64,000 bases of DNA from Scatomorpha sp964345235. Lineage in GTDB: Bacteria > Bacillota > Clostridia > Oscillospirales > Oscillospiraceae. The position numbers and the translations under genes were made by a program. The stretch spans positions 19,860 to 83,859 of the forward strand of contig CAYFQE010000003.1 of the NCBI GenBank assembly GCA_964345235.1. Reading direction: 5' to 3'. How positions within the stretch are numbered: the stretch's first letter is position 1; each line of letters begins with the position of its first letter. The notes below the pieces were generated by a model. That model searched no databases. It was not told the DNA's origin and saw only the letters and a program-made list of their open reading frames with translations. This document shows positions 33,126 to 41,322 of this stretch, piece by piece.

Positions 33126-34541
33126 TTATTCATATTCCCAAGTGGTGCCTTCGGGGGTATCTTTCAAAATAATCCCCTTGGCTTTAAGCTCATCCCTTAT
33201 CTTATCGGCAAGAGCCCAGTTCTTGTTTTTCTTGGCATCAAGTCTTTCGGCGATTAGAGCCTCAATTTCGGGGTTTTCTTCCTGAATATCGGCTTTTTCT
33301 CTCATCTCGGTGGCCTTTTTAATAAGATCGAGGGCAAGAACCTTGTCGAACTCGTTTAAAAGATAGAGCTTGCTCTCATCGTGGATATCCTCTTTCAGCA
33401 CATCATAAAGAGAGCTTATTGCAAGGGCGGTATTTAGGTCCGAGTCCATGGCATCCATAAACTCGCCCATGAGGCGTTCGGCTTTTTCTTCCGATTCCTT
33501 GTGCAACTTTGGCTCACCCTCGAGTCTTGCAATGCGAGCTATAAGCTTTTCGTAAGCCTGAACGGCATTGTCGAGATTCTCATAGCTGAACACAAGGTTC
33601 TTCCTGTAATGGCTCTGCAGGCAGAAGAAGCGGTATGAGAGGGGGTCATATCCCTTTTCTATAAGTTGCGATACTGTGAGAAGCTCTCCCGCCGATTTAG
33701 ACATTTTGCCTGATGTGGTGTTTAGGTGGTGAATGTGCATCCAATATTTGCACCATTTGTGGCCTGAATAAGACTCGGACTGGGCGATTTCGTTGGTGTG
33801 GTGGGGAAACATATTGTCTACACCGCCGCAGTGTATATCCAAATACTCTCCCAGATGCTTGAGGCTTATACCCGAGCACTCTATGTGCCAGCCGGGATAG
33901 CCGATACCCCAGGGCGAATCCCATTTTAGGGCCTGATCTTCAAACTTCGACTTTGTAAACCAAAGAACGAAGTCGTTGGCGTTTCTCTTGTTGGGGTCCT
34001 CTTCCACGCCTTCGCGAACGCCCACATCCAGATCCTCGGCCTCGATATCCTGAAAAACAAAATATTTGTCGAGCTTGGATGTGTCAAAATACACATTTCC
34101 ACCTGCAAAATAGGCATATTCCTTTTCAATCAGACCCTCTATAATCTCTATATAGGTGTCGATGCAGTCCGTTGCGTTCTCGACTATATCGGGTCTTTTA
34201 ATATTAAGTTTCTCGCAGTCGTCGAAAAAGGCATCGGTGTAGTATTTAGCAATTTCCAAAACGGATTTCTGTTCGCGTTTCGCTCCGGCCAGCATCTTGT
34301 CCTCGCCGGTATCGGCATCGGAGGCAAGGTGTCCGACATCGGTTATGTTCATAACCCTAATCACATCATAACCGCTGAATCTAAGTTGACGCTCCAATAC
34401 ATCTTCCATTATATAAGAGCGCAGATTTCCTATATGAGCATAGTGATAGACCGTGGGTCCACAGGTGTACATGCGGATTACACCGGGCTCATGCGGTTCA
34501 ATTTCCTCTCTTTTTCTGCTCAGTGAGTTGTAAAGTTTCAA
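33126..34541 (-). CDS. cysS: Cysteinyl-tRNA synthetase
   Basis: Charges tRNA-Cys. A 471-residue class I synthetase with the HIGH-type motif YHYAHIGNLRSY near residue 33, KMSKSAGE as the KMSKS loop near residue 270, and the zinc ligands in CGPTVY, HIECSGIS and HHTNEIAQSE. The start is TTG, lying 44 bases inside the end of cysE, with GAGGTGAG upstream. The overlap and shared T-box mean it is expressed with cysE. Confidence 0.95.
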   Translation of the reverse strand: MKLYNSLSRKREEIEPHEPGVIRMYTCGPTVYHYAHIGNLRSYIMEDVLERQLRFSGYDVIRVMNITDVGHLASDADTGEDKMLAGAKREQKSVLEIAKYYTDAFFDDCEKLNIKRPDIVENATDCIDTYIEIIEGLIEKEYAYFAGGNVYFDTSKLDKYFVFQDIEAEDLDVGVREGVEEDPNKRNANDFVLWFTKSKFEDQALKWDSPWGIGYPGWHIECSGISLKHLGEYLDIHCGGVDNMFPHHTNEIAQSESYSGHKWCKYWMHIHHLNTTSGKMSKSAGELLTVSQLIEKGYDPLSYRFFCLQSHYRKNLVFSYENLDNAVQAYEKLIARIARLEGEPKLHKESEEKAERLMGEFMDAMDSDLNTALAISSLYDVLKEDIHDESKLYLLNEFDKVLALDLIKKATEMREKADIQEENPEIEALIAERLDAKKNKNWALADKIRDELKAKGIILKDTPEGTTWEYE

Positions 34542-35214
34542 AGCAGTTTCTCACCTCATTCTCAATATTTTCGTTTTCTTCCATAAGTCCGTGTGACATT
34601 TTCAGCTCGTTAATCTCCCTCTGCATAGCGCAAATGGCTTTGATAATCGGGTCGGGAATTCTTGCAGTATCCAGCTCGCCGACAAAGTCAACAGATTTGT
34701 CTTTTGCCTTAACAATACGCGCGGGAATACCTACGGCCGTACTGTTTTCGGGCACTTCCGAGAGTACTACGGCGTTGGCGGCCACTCGAGCGTTGGGGCC
34801 GACCTTAAAGGGTCCCAAGATTTTGGCGCCTGCTCCAACCATGACATTGTCACCCAGCGTGGGGTGTCTTTTGCCGATATCTTTACCTGTACCGCCGAGA
34901 GTAACTCCCTGATACAAAAGACAGTCGTCGCCAATCTCGGCGGTTTCGCCTATGACTATACCCATTCCGTGGTCAATCACCAATCTCTTGCCGATTTTTG
35001 CCCCTGGATGAATCTCGATACCTGTTACATTTCGGCTTATCTGTGATACTGTACGGGCCAAAAATTTCATATTCATTTTCAAAAAGAATTGCGCAATTCT
35101 GTGGTCTATTACTGCTCTAACACCGGGGTAGAGCAAAAAAATCTCAAAACTCGAGCGCGCTGCCGGATCTCTTTGTTTATATGCCTCAAGTGTCTCCCTG
35201 AGATTTTTGAACAT
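34498..35214 (-). CDS. cysE: Serine O-acetyltransferase
   Basis: Makes O-acetylserine, the precursor of cysteine. 238 residues from the chosen start MFKNLRETL. It has the left-handed beta-helix hexapeptide repeats (IEIHPGAKIGKRLVIDHG, VVIGETAEIGD) with catalytic His in IDHGMG and the conserved GGTGKDIGKRHPTLGD. An upstream in-frame extension crosses the T-box terminator and was rejected; GGAGGAAAAAC sits just before the chosen ATG. Confidence 0.93.
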   Translation of the reverse strand: MFKNLRETLEAYKQRDPAARSSFEIFLLYPGVRAVIDHRIAQFFLKMNMKFLARTVSQISRNVTGIEIHPGAKIGKRLVIDHGMGIVIGETAEIGDDCLLYQGVTLGGTGKDIGKRHPTLGDNVMVGAGAKILGPFKVGPNARVAANAVVLSEVPENSTAVGIPARIVKAKDKSVDFVGELDTARIPDPIIKAICAMQREINELKMSHGLMEENENIENEVRNCFETLQLTEQKKRGN

Positions 35215-35250
35215 AACTTGTTTTTCCTCCGATTCATTGTTTCTTTTGCA

Positions 35251-35479
35251 GAAAAAGCCTCCCATGCCGAAAGGCATGAGAGGCGTAATTACGCGGTTCC
35301 ACTCTCGCTTTTTACTCTGTACAAAAAGCACCCGATCTTAACGCGATCTCACGGCAGAGCATTTCCTCTCCGCAGGCTCCGAGGCGCATTTCCGAAGGTT
35401 CCTTACGCGCGTTCTGTTTCAGCTTAAAAGAACGCTCTCTGTTCGCGGTGACCGTCATACTTCTCCCCATCAACGCCGA
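35251..35479 (-). promoter_or_regulatory. T-box leader of cysE-cysS (tRNA-Cys sensing)
   Basis: The minus strand contains the T-box core AGAGTGGAACCGCG (complement of 35292-35305), then a terminator: GCCTCTCATGCC (complement of 35273-35284), TTTC loop, GGCATGGGAGGC (complement of 35257-35268), TTTTT. The core can pair with the terminator's 5' arm (AGAG with CTCT) to form the antiterminator. Downstream genes make a cysteine specifier (TGC) very likely; several TGC triplets fall in Stem I, and I could not decide which is the specifier. Confidence 0.9.
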
Positions 35480-35485
35480 TATGAA

Positions 35486-35514
35486 ATACTAGCACAGAGG
35501 CAAGGCACTGTCAA
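35486..35514 (-). promoter_or_regulatory. Promoter of the cysE-cysS T-box operon
   Basis: On the minus strand TTGACA (complement of 35509-35514), 17-bp spacer, TAGTAT (complement of 35486-35491). Transcription would start near 35479, at the beginning of the T-box. Confidence 0.75.
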
Positions 35515-35569
35515 GCAAGCGACATGTAAAATCCGTGCGTCATAGCGAAAACATCGCTAAAAAATCAAA

Positions 35570-35758
35570 CTAGCAAGCCTCGATTAGAATAACATTTTTT
35601 AAAAGATCTATGTCCTTAATCGTGCCGTTGAGTATTTTTTTTGCTCCCATCATGTCGGTGAGGGTTATTGTCTCTCCCTCAATCTTAATTCCGCCGACAT
35701 ATTTCATTAAAGGAAGCTCAGTTCCGTCTCTAAGTTCAAAAACATCCGAAAGACACAT
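35570..35758 (-). CDS. cooT: CooT-family nickel-binding protein
   Basis: A 62-residue protein beginning MCLSDVFE and continuing GGIKIEGETITLTDMMGAKKIL, then DIDLLKNVILIE, the CooT pattern. In Rhodospirillum CooT the second residue Cys binds nickel at a dimer interface, and that Cys is kept here. I reject a 31-residue upstream extension because CooT requires Cys2. It follows the His-rich gene by 4 bp. Probable role: nickel delivery or sensing for the CooC-containing operon facing the other way. Confidence 0.82.
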   Translation of the reverse strand: MCLSDVFELRDGTELPLMKYVGGIKIEGETITLTDMMGAKKILNGTIKDIDLLKNVILIEAC

Positions 35759-35762
35759 ATTT

Positions 35763-36203
35763 CTACTCCTTAGCGGCCTTAAGAGCTTTTTCCATCTCTG
35801 CAATGGCCTTTTCAAAGTGGTGGATAGAATTGTGAATGGCATCCGCCGCAACGCATTTCTCCATTTTGCGAAGTCCTGCTTCTATATCTCCAAGCTCTCC
35901 CAAGTGAGCGCGATTGTGATCTAAGGTGTAGCCGAGAAGAACCAATGTCTGCTCAGCTTCGAGTGTCGATTCATGTGTGTGATTGTGGGCGCACTGGGCC
36001 TCGTGGTCATGACCGTGCTGATGAACATATTCGTGTGTATGCTCGCGGCAGTGCTCGTGCTCGTGCGAATGGCCGGACGCGGTGTGCTCATGGTCGTGAG
36101 TATAGCAGTGCGTGTGTGAGTGTTCATGGTGGTCGTGGTTTGTGCAGCAATTGTGGTTGTGACCTCCGCAGCAGTGACCGTCCTTATGTAGAAGTTTTTT
36201 CAT
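35763..36203 (-). CDS. Histidine-rich metal-binding protein
   Basis: A 146-residue soluble protein. Residues 1-80 contain 26 His and several Cys (HDHHEHSHTH, HDHEH, HSHEHEHC), an evident nickel/zinc-binding or storage region. Residues 85-146 are predicted helical (LGYTLDHNRAHLGELGDIEAGLRKMEK, then FEKAIAEMEKALKAAKE). Similar tails or domains occur in nickel chaperones such as HypB and CooJ. It is cotranscribed with cooT and divergent from the CooC-like operon. Confidence 0.78.
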   Translation of the reverse strand: MKKLLHKDGHCCGGHNHNCCTNHDHHEHSHTHCYTHDHEHTASGHSHEHEHCREHTHEYVHQHGHDHEAQCAHNHTHESTLEAEQTLVLLGYTLDHNRAHLGELGDIEAGLRKMEKCVAADAIHNSIHHFEKAIAEMEKALKAAKE

Positions 36204-36251
36204 TTTTTTACCCCTTTCAAACTAGAAAATAAAATCAGATTAAAATATTTC

Positions 36252-36356
36252 GTGATTAACCAAAAAAATATGTGGACAATTTAACAATTATGTTTTAATA
36301 TATAGACAGATTGAAAAAACAATGTGATTGACCAAACATTTCGGCTTGATTACATT
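36252..36356 (+). promoter_or_regulatory. Divergent control region with direct repeats and a candidate promoter
   Basis: GTGATTAACCAAA at 36252-36264 recurs as GTGATTGACCAAA at 36324-36336 (12 of 13 bases), 72 bp apart. TTGACC (36328-36333), 17 bp, TACATT (36351-36356) is a weak promoter toward the CooC-like operon, overlapping the second repeat. The rest of 36204-36486 is AT-rich with no gene. Confidence 0.35.
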
Positions 36357-36486
36357 TTAACATAAGACTCTGATTTTGCAAAGCTCAAGCTTATAATAAT
36401 ATTCGTTTGCTTGTTTTAAATATGGGAATATGATAGATTTATTGGGGAAGAAAGATAAATACGATTTTAAGCAGAGGTGAAAAATA

Positions 36487-37257
36487 ATGGAGAAAAAGAA
36501 AGCCTTGATAATTGCGCTTGCAGGAAAGGGCGGAGTCGGCAAAACATCAATTGCCGCCTCGATGGTAAGGGTTTTAGTTGAGGCGTATCCCGGTGCCAAA
36601 GTTTTGGCAATCGATGCGGATCCCGCAGTCGGTCTTTCCACGGCGCTGGGAATTAAGGTAGAGTCTTCGCTCGATGATATCCGCCGTGCGGTAATAAAGA
36701 GCGCGGAAGACGGAAGACCCAGAGAAGCGATTGAGATGCTGGAGGAATCCAGATTCAGGATATTCGACACAATGGTAGAAACAAAAGGTTTTTCATTCCT
36801 TGCAATCGGCAGACCCGAGAACGAGGGATGTTATTGCAGTGTCAATGCCTATCTCAAAGAAGTTGTATCAATGCTTGCCAACGACTTCGACTTTGTCGTA
36901 ATCGACGGAGAAGCCGGAATCGAGCAGATACAGCGCAGGGTTATGGAACGGGTAACACATCTTGTTCTCGTTTCAGACCAATCCCGCAAGGGTACCAAAG
37001 TGACCGAGTCAATCAAAAAGGTCGCCGATGAGCTCGTCATGTACGAGCGTGTCGGTGTCGTGATAAACCGTGTCACCAACCCCGAGCTCAACCAATATAT
37101 CGAGGTCGAGGGAGCTGATATTCTTGCATTTATCAATGCGGACAACAGTCACGCCGCAAACGACATTAAAGGCATGAGCGTTTTCGAGCTGGCGCCGGAT
37201 TCGAGCATGCTTGAAGGAGTGAGGGAGGCACTCCGAAATCTGGAAGTATTGAAATAA
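36487..37257 (+). CDS. CooC-type P-loop ATPase (nickel-insertion/MinD superfamily)
   Basis: A 256-residue SIMIBI ATPase with deviant Walker A GKGGVGKTS near residue 15, DADPAVGL (the CooC-type aspartate), and the CooC-characteristic CxC pair C115/C117 in GCYCSVN, which binds metal at the dimer interface in CooC. FVVIDGEAGIEQ is the switch II region. CooC helps nickel insertion into CO dehydrogenase and acetyl-CoA synthase; no CO dehydrogenase is in the window, so its client is likely a protein of this operon. First gene of the set, 22 bp before the next. Confidence 0.85.
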   Translation: MEKKKALIIALAGKGGVGKTSIAASMVRVLVEAYPGAKVLAIDADPAVGLSTALGIKVESSLDDIRRAVIKSAEDGRPREAIEMLEESRFRIFDTMVETKGFSFLAIGRPENEGCYCSVNAYLKEVVSMLANDFDFVVIDGEAGIEQIQRRVMERVTHLVLVSDQSRKGTKVTESIKKVADELVMYERVGVVINRVTNPELNQYIEVEGADILAFINADNSHAANDIKGMSVFELAPDSSMLEGVREALRNLEVLK

Positions 37258-37279
37258 AATTAAAAGAGAGGTGTAACAC

Positions 37280-38488
37280 TTGAAAGATCTTAAGCATCTG
37301 TATTATTTCGAGAAGTTGCTAGAAGATGCCAACAACGAGCTCGTTCAGCAGGCCAAGAAAGACGGTAAAAAGATAGTCGGATATACTTGCTATCATATGC
37401 CCGAAGTTCTTGCAAATGTGGGCGACTGCTGCTCTGTAAGACTCAGAGCGCCGAGTTCAAGCTCTCTGGATATTGCGACATATTATATGTCCAACTACTC
37501 CTGCGAGTTTGCCCGTGCACTGGTCGAAAGAGGCATTGAGGGAGGCTACAAATTCCTCGATGCTCTGGCAGGCACGGATACCTGCTCGGCAATGAACCGC
37601 ACAATTGAGCATTTCTCAATTCTCCAAATGACAGATAACCCGAAATTCTTCGTATCCCACATCGACGCACCCTTCAAGATTGAAGACTACACGCTTGAAG
37701 CCTATGCGCTTCAAATCAAAATTCATTTCCTCGATCAGATGAGGGATGTCTACGGAATCGACACATCCGATGCAGCCATTCGAGAGGCTGTCAGACAGCA
37801 CAACGAGGTATGTAAAATCATCACCGAGATAGGTGAAATGCGCAAAGAGCTCAATCCCAGAATTACGGGCTATGAGTTCCACATTCTAAACCTCGTAACC
37901 TATGCCTGCCCCAAGTATCTCATTATCGACAAACTCAGAGAGACCCTTGAGGAACTGAAGACCCGCAAGCCCGACAAGGTAAATCCTTGGCGCGCCCGCG
38001 TTGTTCTAGTCGGAAGCGAGATAGACGATCCGGGCTTCACCAAGCTCATAGAGGAGCAGGGAGCTCTCATTGTTGCCGACCGCTTCTGCTACGGTTCCAT
38101 TCCCGGCCGCGAAGTCATTCCTCTGGAAGATGACAAGCCCGCTCTCGAGCAGGTCTGCCTCTTCTACATGCAGCACTCCGAGTGTCCGCGCTATATGGAG
38201 GACGCAAAGGTTATACATAGGCGCGAACTGATAGATCGTCTGGCAAGAGAATATAAGGCAGACGGCGTTATCTACGAACAGATGAAGTACTGCGACTTCT
38301 GGTCTTTCGAGAGATCCTTGGCGTCGCACATCGTAGCCGAGGAGTACGGCTGGCCCGTCCTGTCGGTAGACAGAGTCTATAATGTCGGTAGCTCCGGACA
38401 GCTCCGTACTCGTTTCCAGGCCTTTGTCGAGTCTCTTGAGATTAAGCGTATTCAGAAAAAAGAAAAGGCCGAAAAGGAGGCAGTATAA
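37280..38488 (+). CDS. 2-hydroxyacyl-CoA dehydratase / benzoyl-CoA reductase family subunit, small
   Basis: A 402-residue protein of the 2-hydroxyacyl-CoA dehydratase D-component family. Likely Fe-S cysteines sit at the usual places: VGYTCYHMPEVLANVG near residue 37, GTDTCSAMN near residue 95, and the late YEQMKYCDFWSFE near residue 340. The C-terminal GSSGQLRTRFQAFVESLE is typical. The start is TTG behind GAGAGGTG. Its stop overlaps the next ATG (TAATG). The substrate is unknown; a double-cubane-cluster type reductase is also possible. Confidence 0.82.
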   Translation: MKDLKHLYYFEKLLEDANNELVQQAKKDGKKIVGYTCYHMPEVLANVGDCCSVRLRAPSSSSLDIATYYMSNYSCEFARALVERGIEGGYKFLDALAGTDTCSAMNRTIEHFSILQMTDNPKFFVSHIDAPFKIEDYTLEAYALQIKIHFLDQMRDVYGIDTSDAAIREAVRQHNEVCKIITEIGEMRKELNPRITGYEFHILNLVTYACPKYLIIDKLRETLEELKTRKPDKVNPWRARVVLVGSEIDDPGFTKLIEEQGALIVADRFCYGSIPGREVIPLEDDKPALEQVCLFYMQHSECPRYMEDAKVIHRRELIDRLAREYKADGVIYEQMKYCDFWSFERSLASHIVAEEYGWPVLSVDRVYNVGSSGQLRTRFQAFVESLEIKRIQKKEKAEKEAV

Positions 38489-40275
38489 TGTCTAAGAAAA
38501 AGAGTGTAGCAGGCTATAAGAAGTATAGATTCAAGAATCAAATGGACATTCCTGCCCAGCTCAAGAACATGACGGAGTTCATGGGCATGGCCGGCGAGCT
38601 CCTTTTGCAAACAAACTGGAAAGAATACTTCGAGCATAGAAAACATGGCTATGCATGCCACAAGAAGAGAATAGAAGAAGAACTCACCGAGTTCTTCGCA
38701 ATGAGCAAAGATGAAAAGATAGATGTCCTTCTCAACGGTGAGAAGAAGCTCGGTCGCCTCTACAGAGCAGGCGAGATGGCTACGGTTCGCCGCGAGTGGA
38801 GAGGCGTAAGAGACACTCTGGTCGATTTCGGCCAGTGGCTCAAGGTCTGGGGCATGTTCCTCTTCGTATTCGGCCAGGACCTCATTCCCTCACTCAACAC
38901 ACTTTTCCACTATCGTTGGTTCGTCTCTTACCTTGCTGCCCACTCCTTCATGGATAAGCAGACAATGGGTCTTAGAGGCAGAGCCCTCAAAATGGCGCAT
39001 CTTATGATTTACGATATTTTCCGCTATGTTGCAGAGAACATCGTCATCATGGCCAAGTGCGACAGAAAGAACGGCAACTGTGTCGAGCTCTCCAAAAGAG
39101 TAGTTCTCTTCGACGAGATGACAATGGGTCAGATGATGGCCGGCTTCCCCGATGTTGTTCCCTTGGCCTATCAGCTTCTCCCCGTCTTCCTCGTTTCCGA
39201 GGTCGACCAACTCACCTGCATTCCCTACATAGATGCTGTCGAGTCCTATGGTTTAGCTGCCGATACCTGCCCCGTACCCACATCCGAGTGCGGCGCTCTG
39301 GTTATCGATGCTCTGCCTCACATGGGTTGCTGCTTTATTTCAAGCTCCATGCCCTGCGACGGCTCCACAATGGCATCGTCCTACATGGCTCGCCGTTTCC
39401 CCGATCTGCCCATATTCCACCTGGCACTGCCCGTAAGGTATCTTGACGAGGCAACACTAATCTCAGGCGTCGGCGATATGAAGGCCTGCATCAAGTGGGT
39501 CGAAGAAGTTGCCGATACAAAGTGGGATTGGGACAACTACTTCGAATGCATGCGTCGCTTCAACGAGCAGACAAAATATGAGATTCGCAAGTGGGATGTC
39601 AATAAGACGGATTATCCTCAGCTAATAGGCCCTTGCTACGAGCTTTTCCGCAAGTGGAACTATGAGATGGACGGCGGACTCGATCCTCGCGTCAGTAAGA
39701 CATTCGAGAAGGTCGATAAGCTTCTCCACGAGGCCTATGAGGCCAAGGACGAAGCTTGGGTCGGCAAGATGAGATACCGCGCGCTGGTTTGGTCCTGCCC
39801 GGCTCACTACTATGCCAACTTCTCCAACTGGATGGCAAACTGCTGGGGTATTAACGTACTCGTTGAGATGGAATCCCTCAACTTCACAAAGCCTCTCGAG
39901 ACGGAAGATAAGGAAGAGGCCATCAGAGACCTCGTTCGCCTCTATGAGCGCATGGTCATGCGCAGGCATACAAACGGCGGCTATCAGAACGTTGTTGACG
40001 AACTCTGGCGCCAGTGCGAACTGTGGAACGTTAAGCTGGTCATTATGTATCAGCATGTCGCCTGCGTCAACATGGCTACAGTTCAGGGTCTTTTCGACGA
40101 GCAGGCTCGCCAGCTCGGCATAGACCTCATCTGGGTTGAGCACGACCTTATGGACCCGAGAACCGTTTCTCGCCGTGCGATGAGAGACAAGGTCTCCACC
40201 TTCATGCGTGCGGTGTACAAAGCAGAGCCGGTTGATGAATCTCTCGTTGACTTCGAAGACGATGTCACCTGGTAA
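38488..40275 (+). CDS. 2-hydroxyacyl-CoA dehydratase family subunit, large
   Basis: A 595-residue relative of the same family with an N-terminal extension of about 170 residues. The core carries conserved-looking cysteines (AADTCPVPTSECG, MGCCFISSSMPCDG, WSCPAHY, YQHVACVNM) and ends with an Asp/Glu-rich tail. It pairs with the small subunit as alpha/beta-type partners, but the size difference and the multiple Cys motifs differ from HgdA/B or BcrB/C as I know them. AGGAGG lies before its ATG inside the previous gene. Confidence 0.75.
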   Translation: MSKKKSVAGYKKYRFKNQMDIPAQLKNMTEFMGMAGELLLQTNWKEYFEHRKHGYACHKKRIEEELTEFFAMSKDEKIDVLLNGEKKLGRLYRAGEMATVRREWRGVRDTLVDFGQWLKVWGMFLFVFGQDLIPSLNTLFHYRWFVSYLAAHSFMDKQTMGLRGRALKMAHLMIYDIFRYVAENIVIMAKCDRKNGNCVELSKRVVLFDEMTMGQMMAGFPDVVPLAYQLLPVFLVSEVDQLTCIPYIDAVESYGLAADTCPVPTSECGALVIDALPHMGCCFISSSMPCDGSTMASSYMARRFPDLPIFHLALPVRYLDEATLISGVGDMKACIKWVEEVADTKWDWDNYFECMRRFNEQTKYEIRKWDVNKTDYPQLIGPCYELFRKWNYEMDGGLDPRVSKTFEKVDKLLHEAYEAKDEAWVGKMRYRALVWSCPAHYYANFSNWMANCWGINVLVEMESLNFTKPLETEDKEEAIRDLVRLYERMVMRRHTNGGYQNVVDELWRQCELWNVKLVIMYQHVACVNMATVQGLFDEQARQLGIDLIWVEHDLMDPRTVSRRAMRDKVSTFMRAVYKAEPVDESLVDFEDDVTW

Positions 40276-40333
40276 TTTAAGTAAGTAAATAAAAATATAA
40301 AAAAATCTAATTTTTACAGGAGGAAAGTAAGTA

Positions 40334-41134
40334 ATGAAGTATTACGGAGGTTGCGACGTCGGCTCCACATACACAAAGGCCGTCATTCTTGATGAGAGCG
40401 GAAAAATAGTAGCGCACGCCACCCTGCCCAGCACAATGGTCGCTGAGCGTAGTGCAAAAGAGGCAATGGACGAAATCATTAAGCAGGTTCCCGAACTCAA
40501 GTCTGCAAAGGATCTTGCATATCTCATCGGAACAGGCTACGGCCGTAACAAAGTTCCTTTCGCAGATGAAAACATCTCCGAAATCAGCTGCCACGCAATG
40601 GGCGTTCATGTAACCGATCCCTCTGTCCGCGCCATAATCGATATCGGCGGCCAGGATGTTAAGGGCATCAATATCGACACAGACGGAACAGTTAAGAACT
40701 TCGCCATGAACGACAAGTGCTCCGCCGGTACCGGCAGATTCTTCGAGGCAATGGCTCGTTCGTTCGAGATGAGCTTAGACGAGTTCTCCGCTCTTTCTCT
40801 GACTGCCAAGAATGTCATCCCCATCACAGCCCAGTGCACGGTTTTCGCCGAGTCCGAAGTTATCACGCTCGTCGGTGAAGGCAAACCCATGGACGAGATC
40901 GCCGCCGGCATCAATATGTCCGTTGCAAAGCGTTGCTTCGTCATGGCCAAAAAGGCCGGTGCTGTCGACAGTGTTACGCTCACAGGCGGATGTGCAAAAA
41001 ACAGCGGTCTCAAAAAGGCAATCGAGCATGTTCTCAAGCTCAAGGTTGTCGAGCTAAAAACAGACCCGCAGCTCATGGGAGCTCTGGGAGCAGCTGAGTA
41101 CGCGCGTCAGAAGGGCCAGGCTCAGGCAAAATAA
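40334..41134 (+). CDS. Acyl-CoA dehydratase activase (BadF/BadG/HgdC family)
   Basis: The ATP-dependent electron donor ('archerase') of 2-hydroxyacyl-CoA dehydratases, 266 residues. ASKHA-fold motifs: GGCDVGSTYTKAVILD (phosphate 1), IIDIGGQDVK (phosphate 2) and LTGGCAKNSGL (adenosine). The cluster cysteines bridging the dimer are NDKCSAGTG near residue 127 and ITAQCTVFAE near residue 165. AGGAGGAAAGTAAGTA precedes the ATG. It presumably drives low-potential electrons into the two preceding subunits. Confidence 0.92.
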   Translation: MKYYGGCDVGSTYTKAVILDESGKIVAHATLPSTMVAERSAKEAMDEIIKQVPELKSAKDLAYLIGTGYGRNKVPFADENISEISCHAMGVHVTDPSVRAIIDIGGQDVKGINIDTDGTVKNFAMNDKCSAGTGRFFEAMARSFEMSLDEFSALSLTAKNVIPITAQCTVFAESEVITLVGEGKPMDEIAAGINMSVAKRCFVMAKKAGAVDSVTLTGGCAKNSGLKKAIEHVLKLKVVELKTDPQLMGALGAAEYARQKGQAQAK

Positions 41135-41163
41135 GCTAACGAATTAAAGAAAAGAGGCATTTT

Positions 41164-41319
41164 ATGAAGAATCTTGCAAACATAATCAAATGGACTCTTC
41201 TTGCGTTCGTGCTTCTCTTCGTTGTATATTTCTGGAACCTGGATCAAAAGCTCGTAGCTTGGGTTTACAGAGGAGTACACAAAGTGTTTGATCGCAAGAA
41301 AGTTGACATAGTGTTCTAG
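41164..41319 (+). CDS. 51-residue single-pass membrane protein
   Basis: A small ORF (MKNLANIIKW...) with one hydrophobic helix of about 20 residues (WTLLAFVLLFVVYFW, residues 10-24) and a basic C-terminal part (RGVHKVFDRKK). GAGGC lies before the ATG. It sits 29 bp after the activase stop and 3 bp before the next gene, tight enough to treat as a real operon member. It may tether the complex to the membrane. Confidence 0.65.
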   Translation: MKNLANIIKWTLLAFVLLFVVYFWNLDQKLVAWVYRGVHKVFDRKKVDIVF

Positions 41320-41322
41320 CCT

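Noticed and set aside
35570..35851. Upstream-extended CooT frame (93 codons)
   Set aside because: The extension overlaps the His-rich gene, and CooT needs its Cys at position 2, which the start at 35758 provides.
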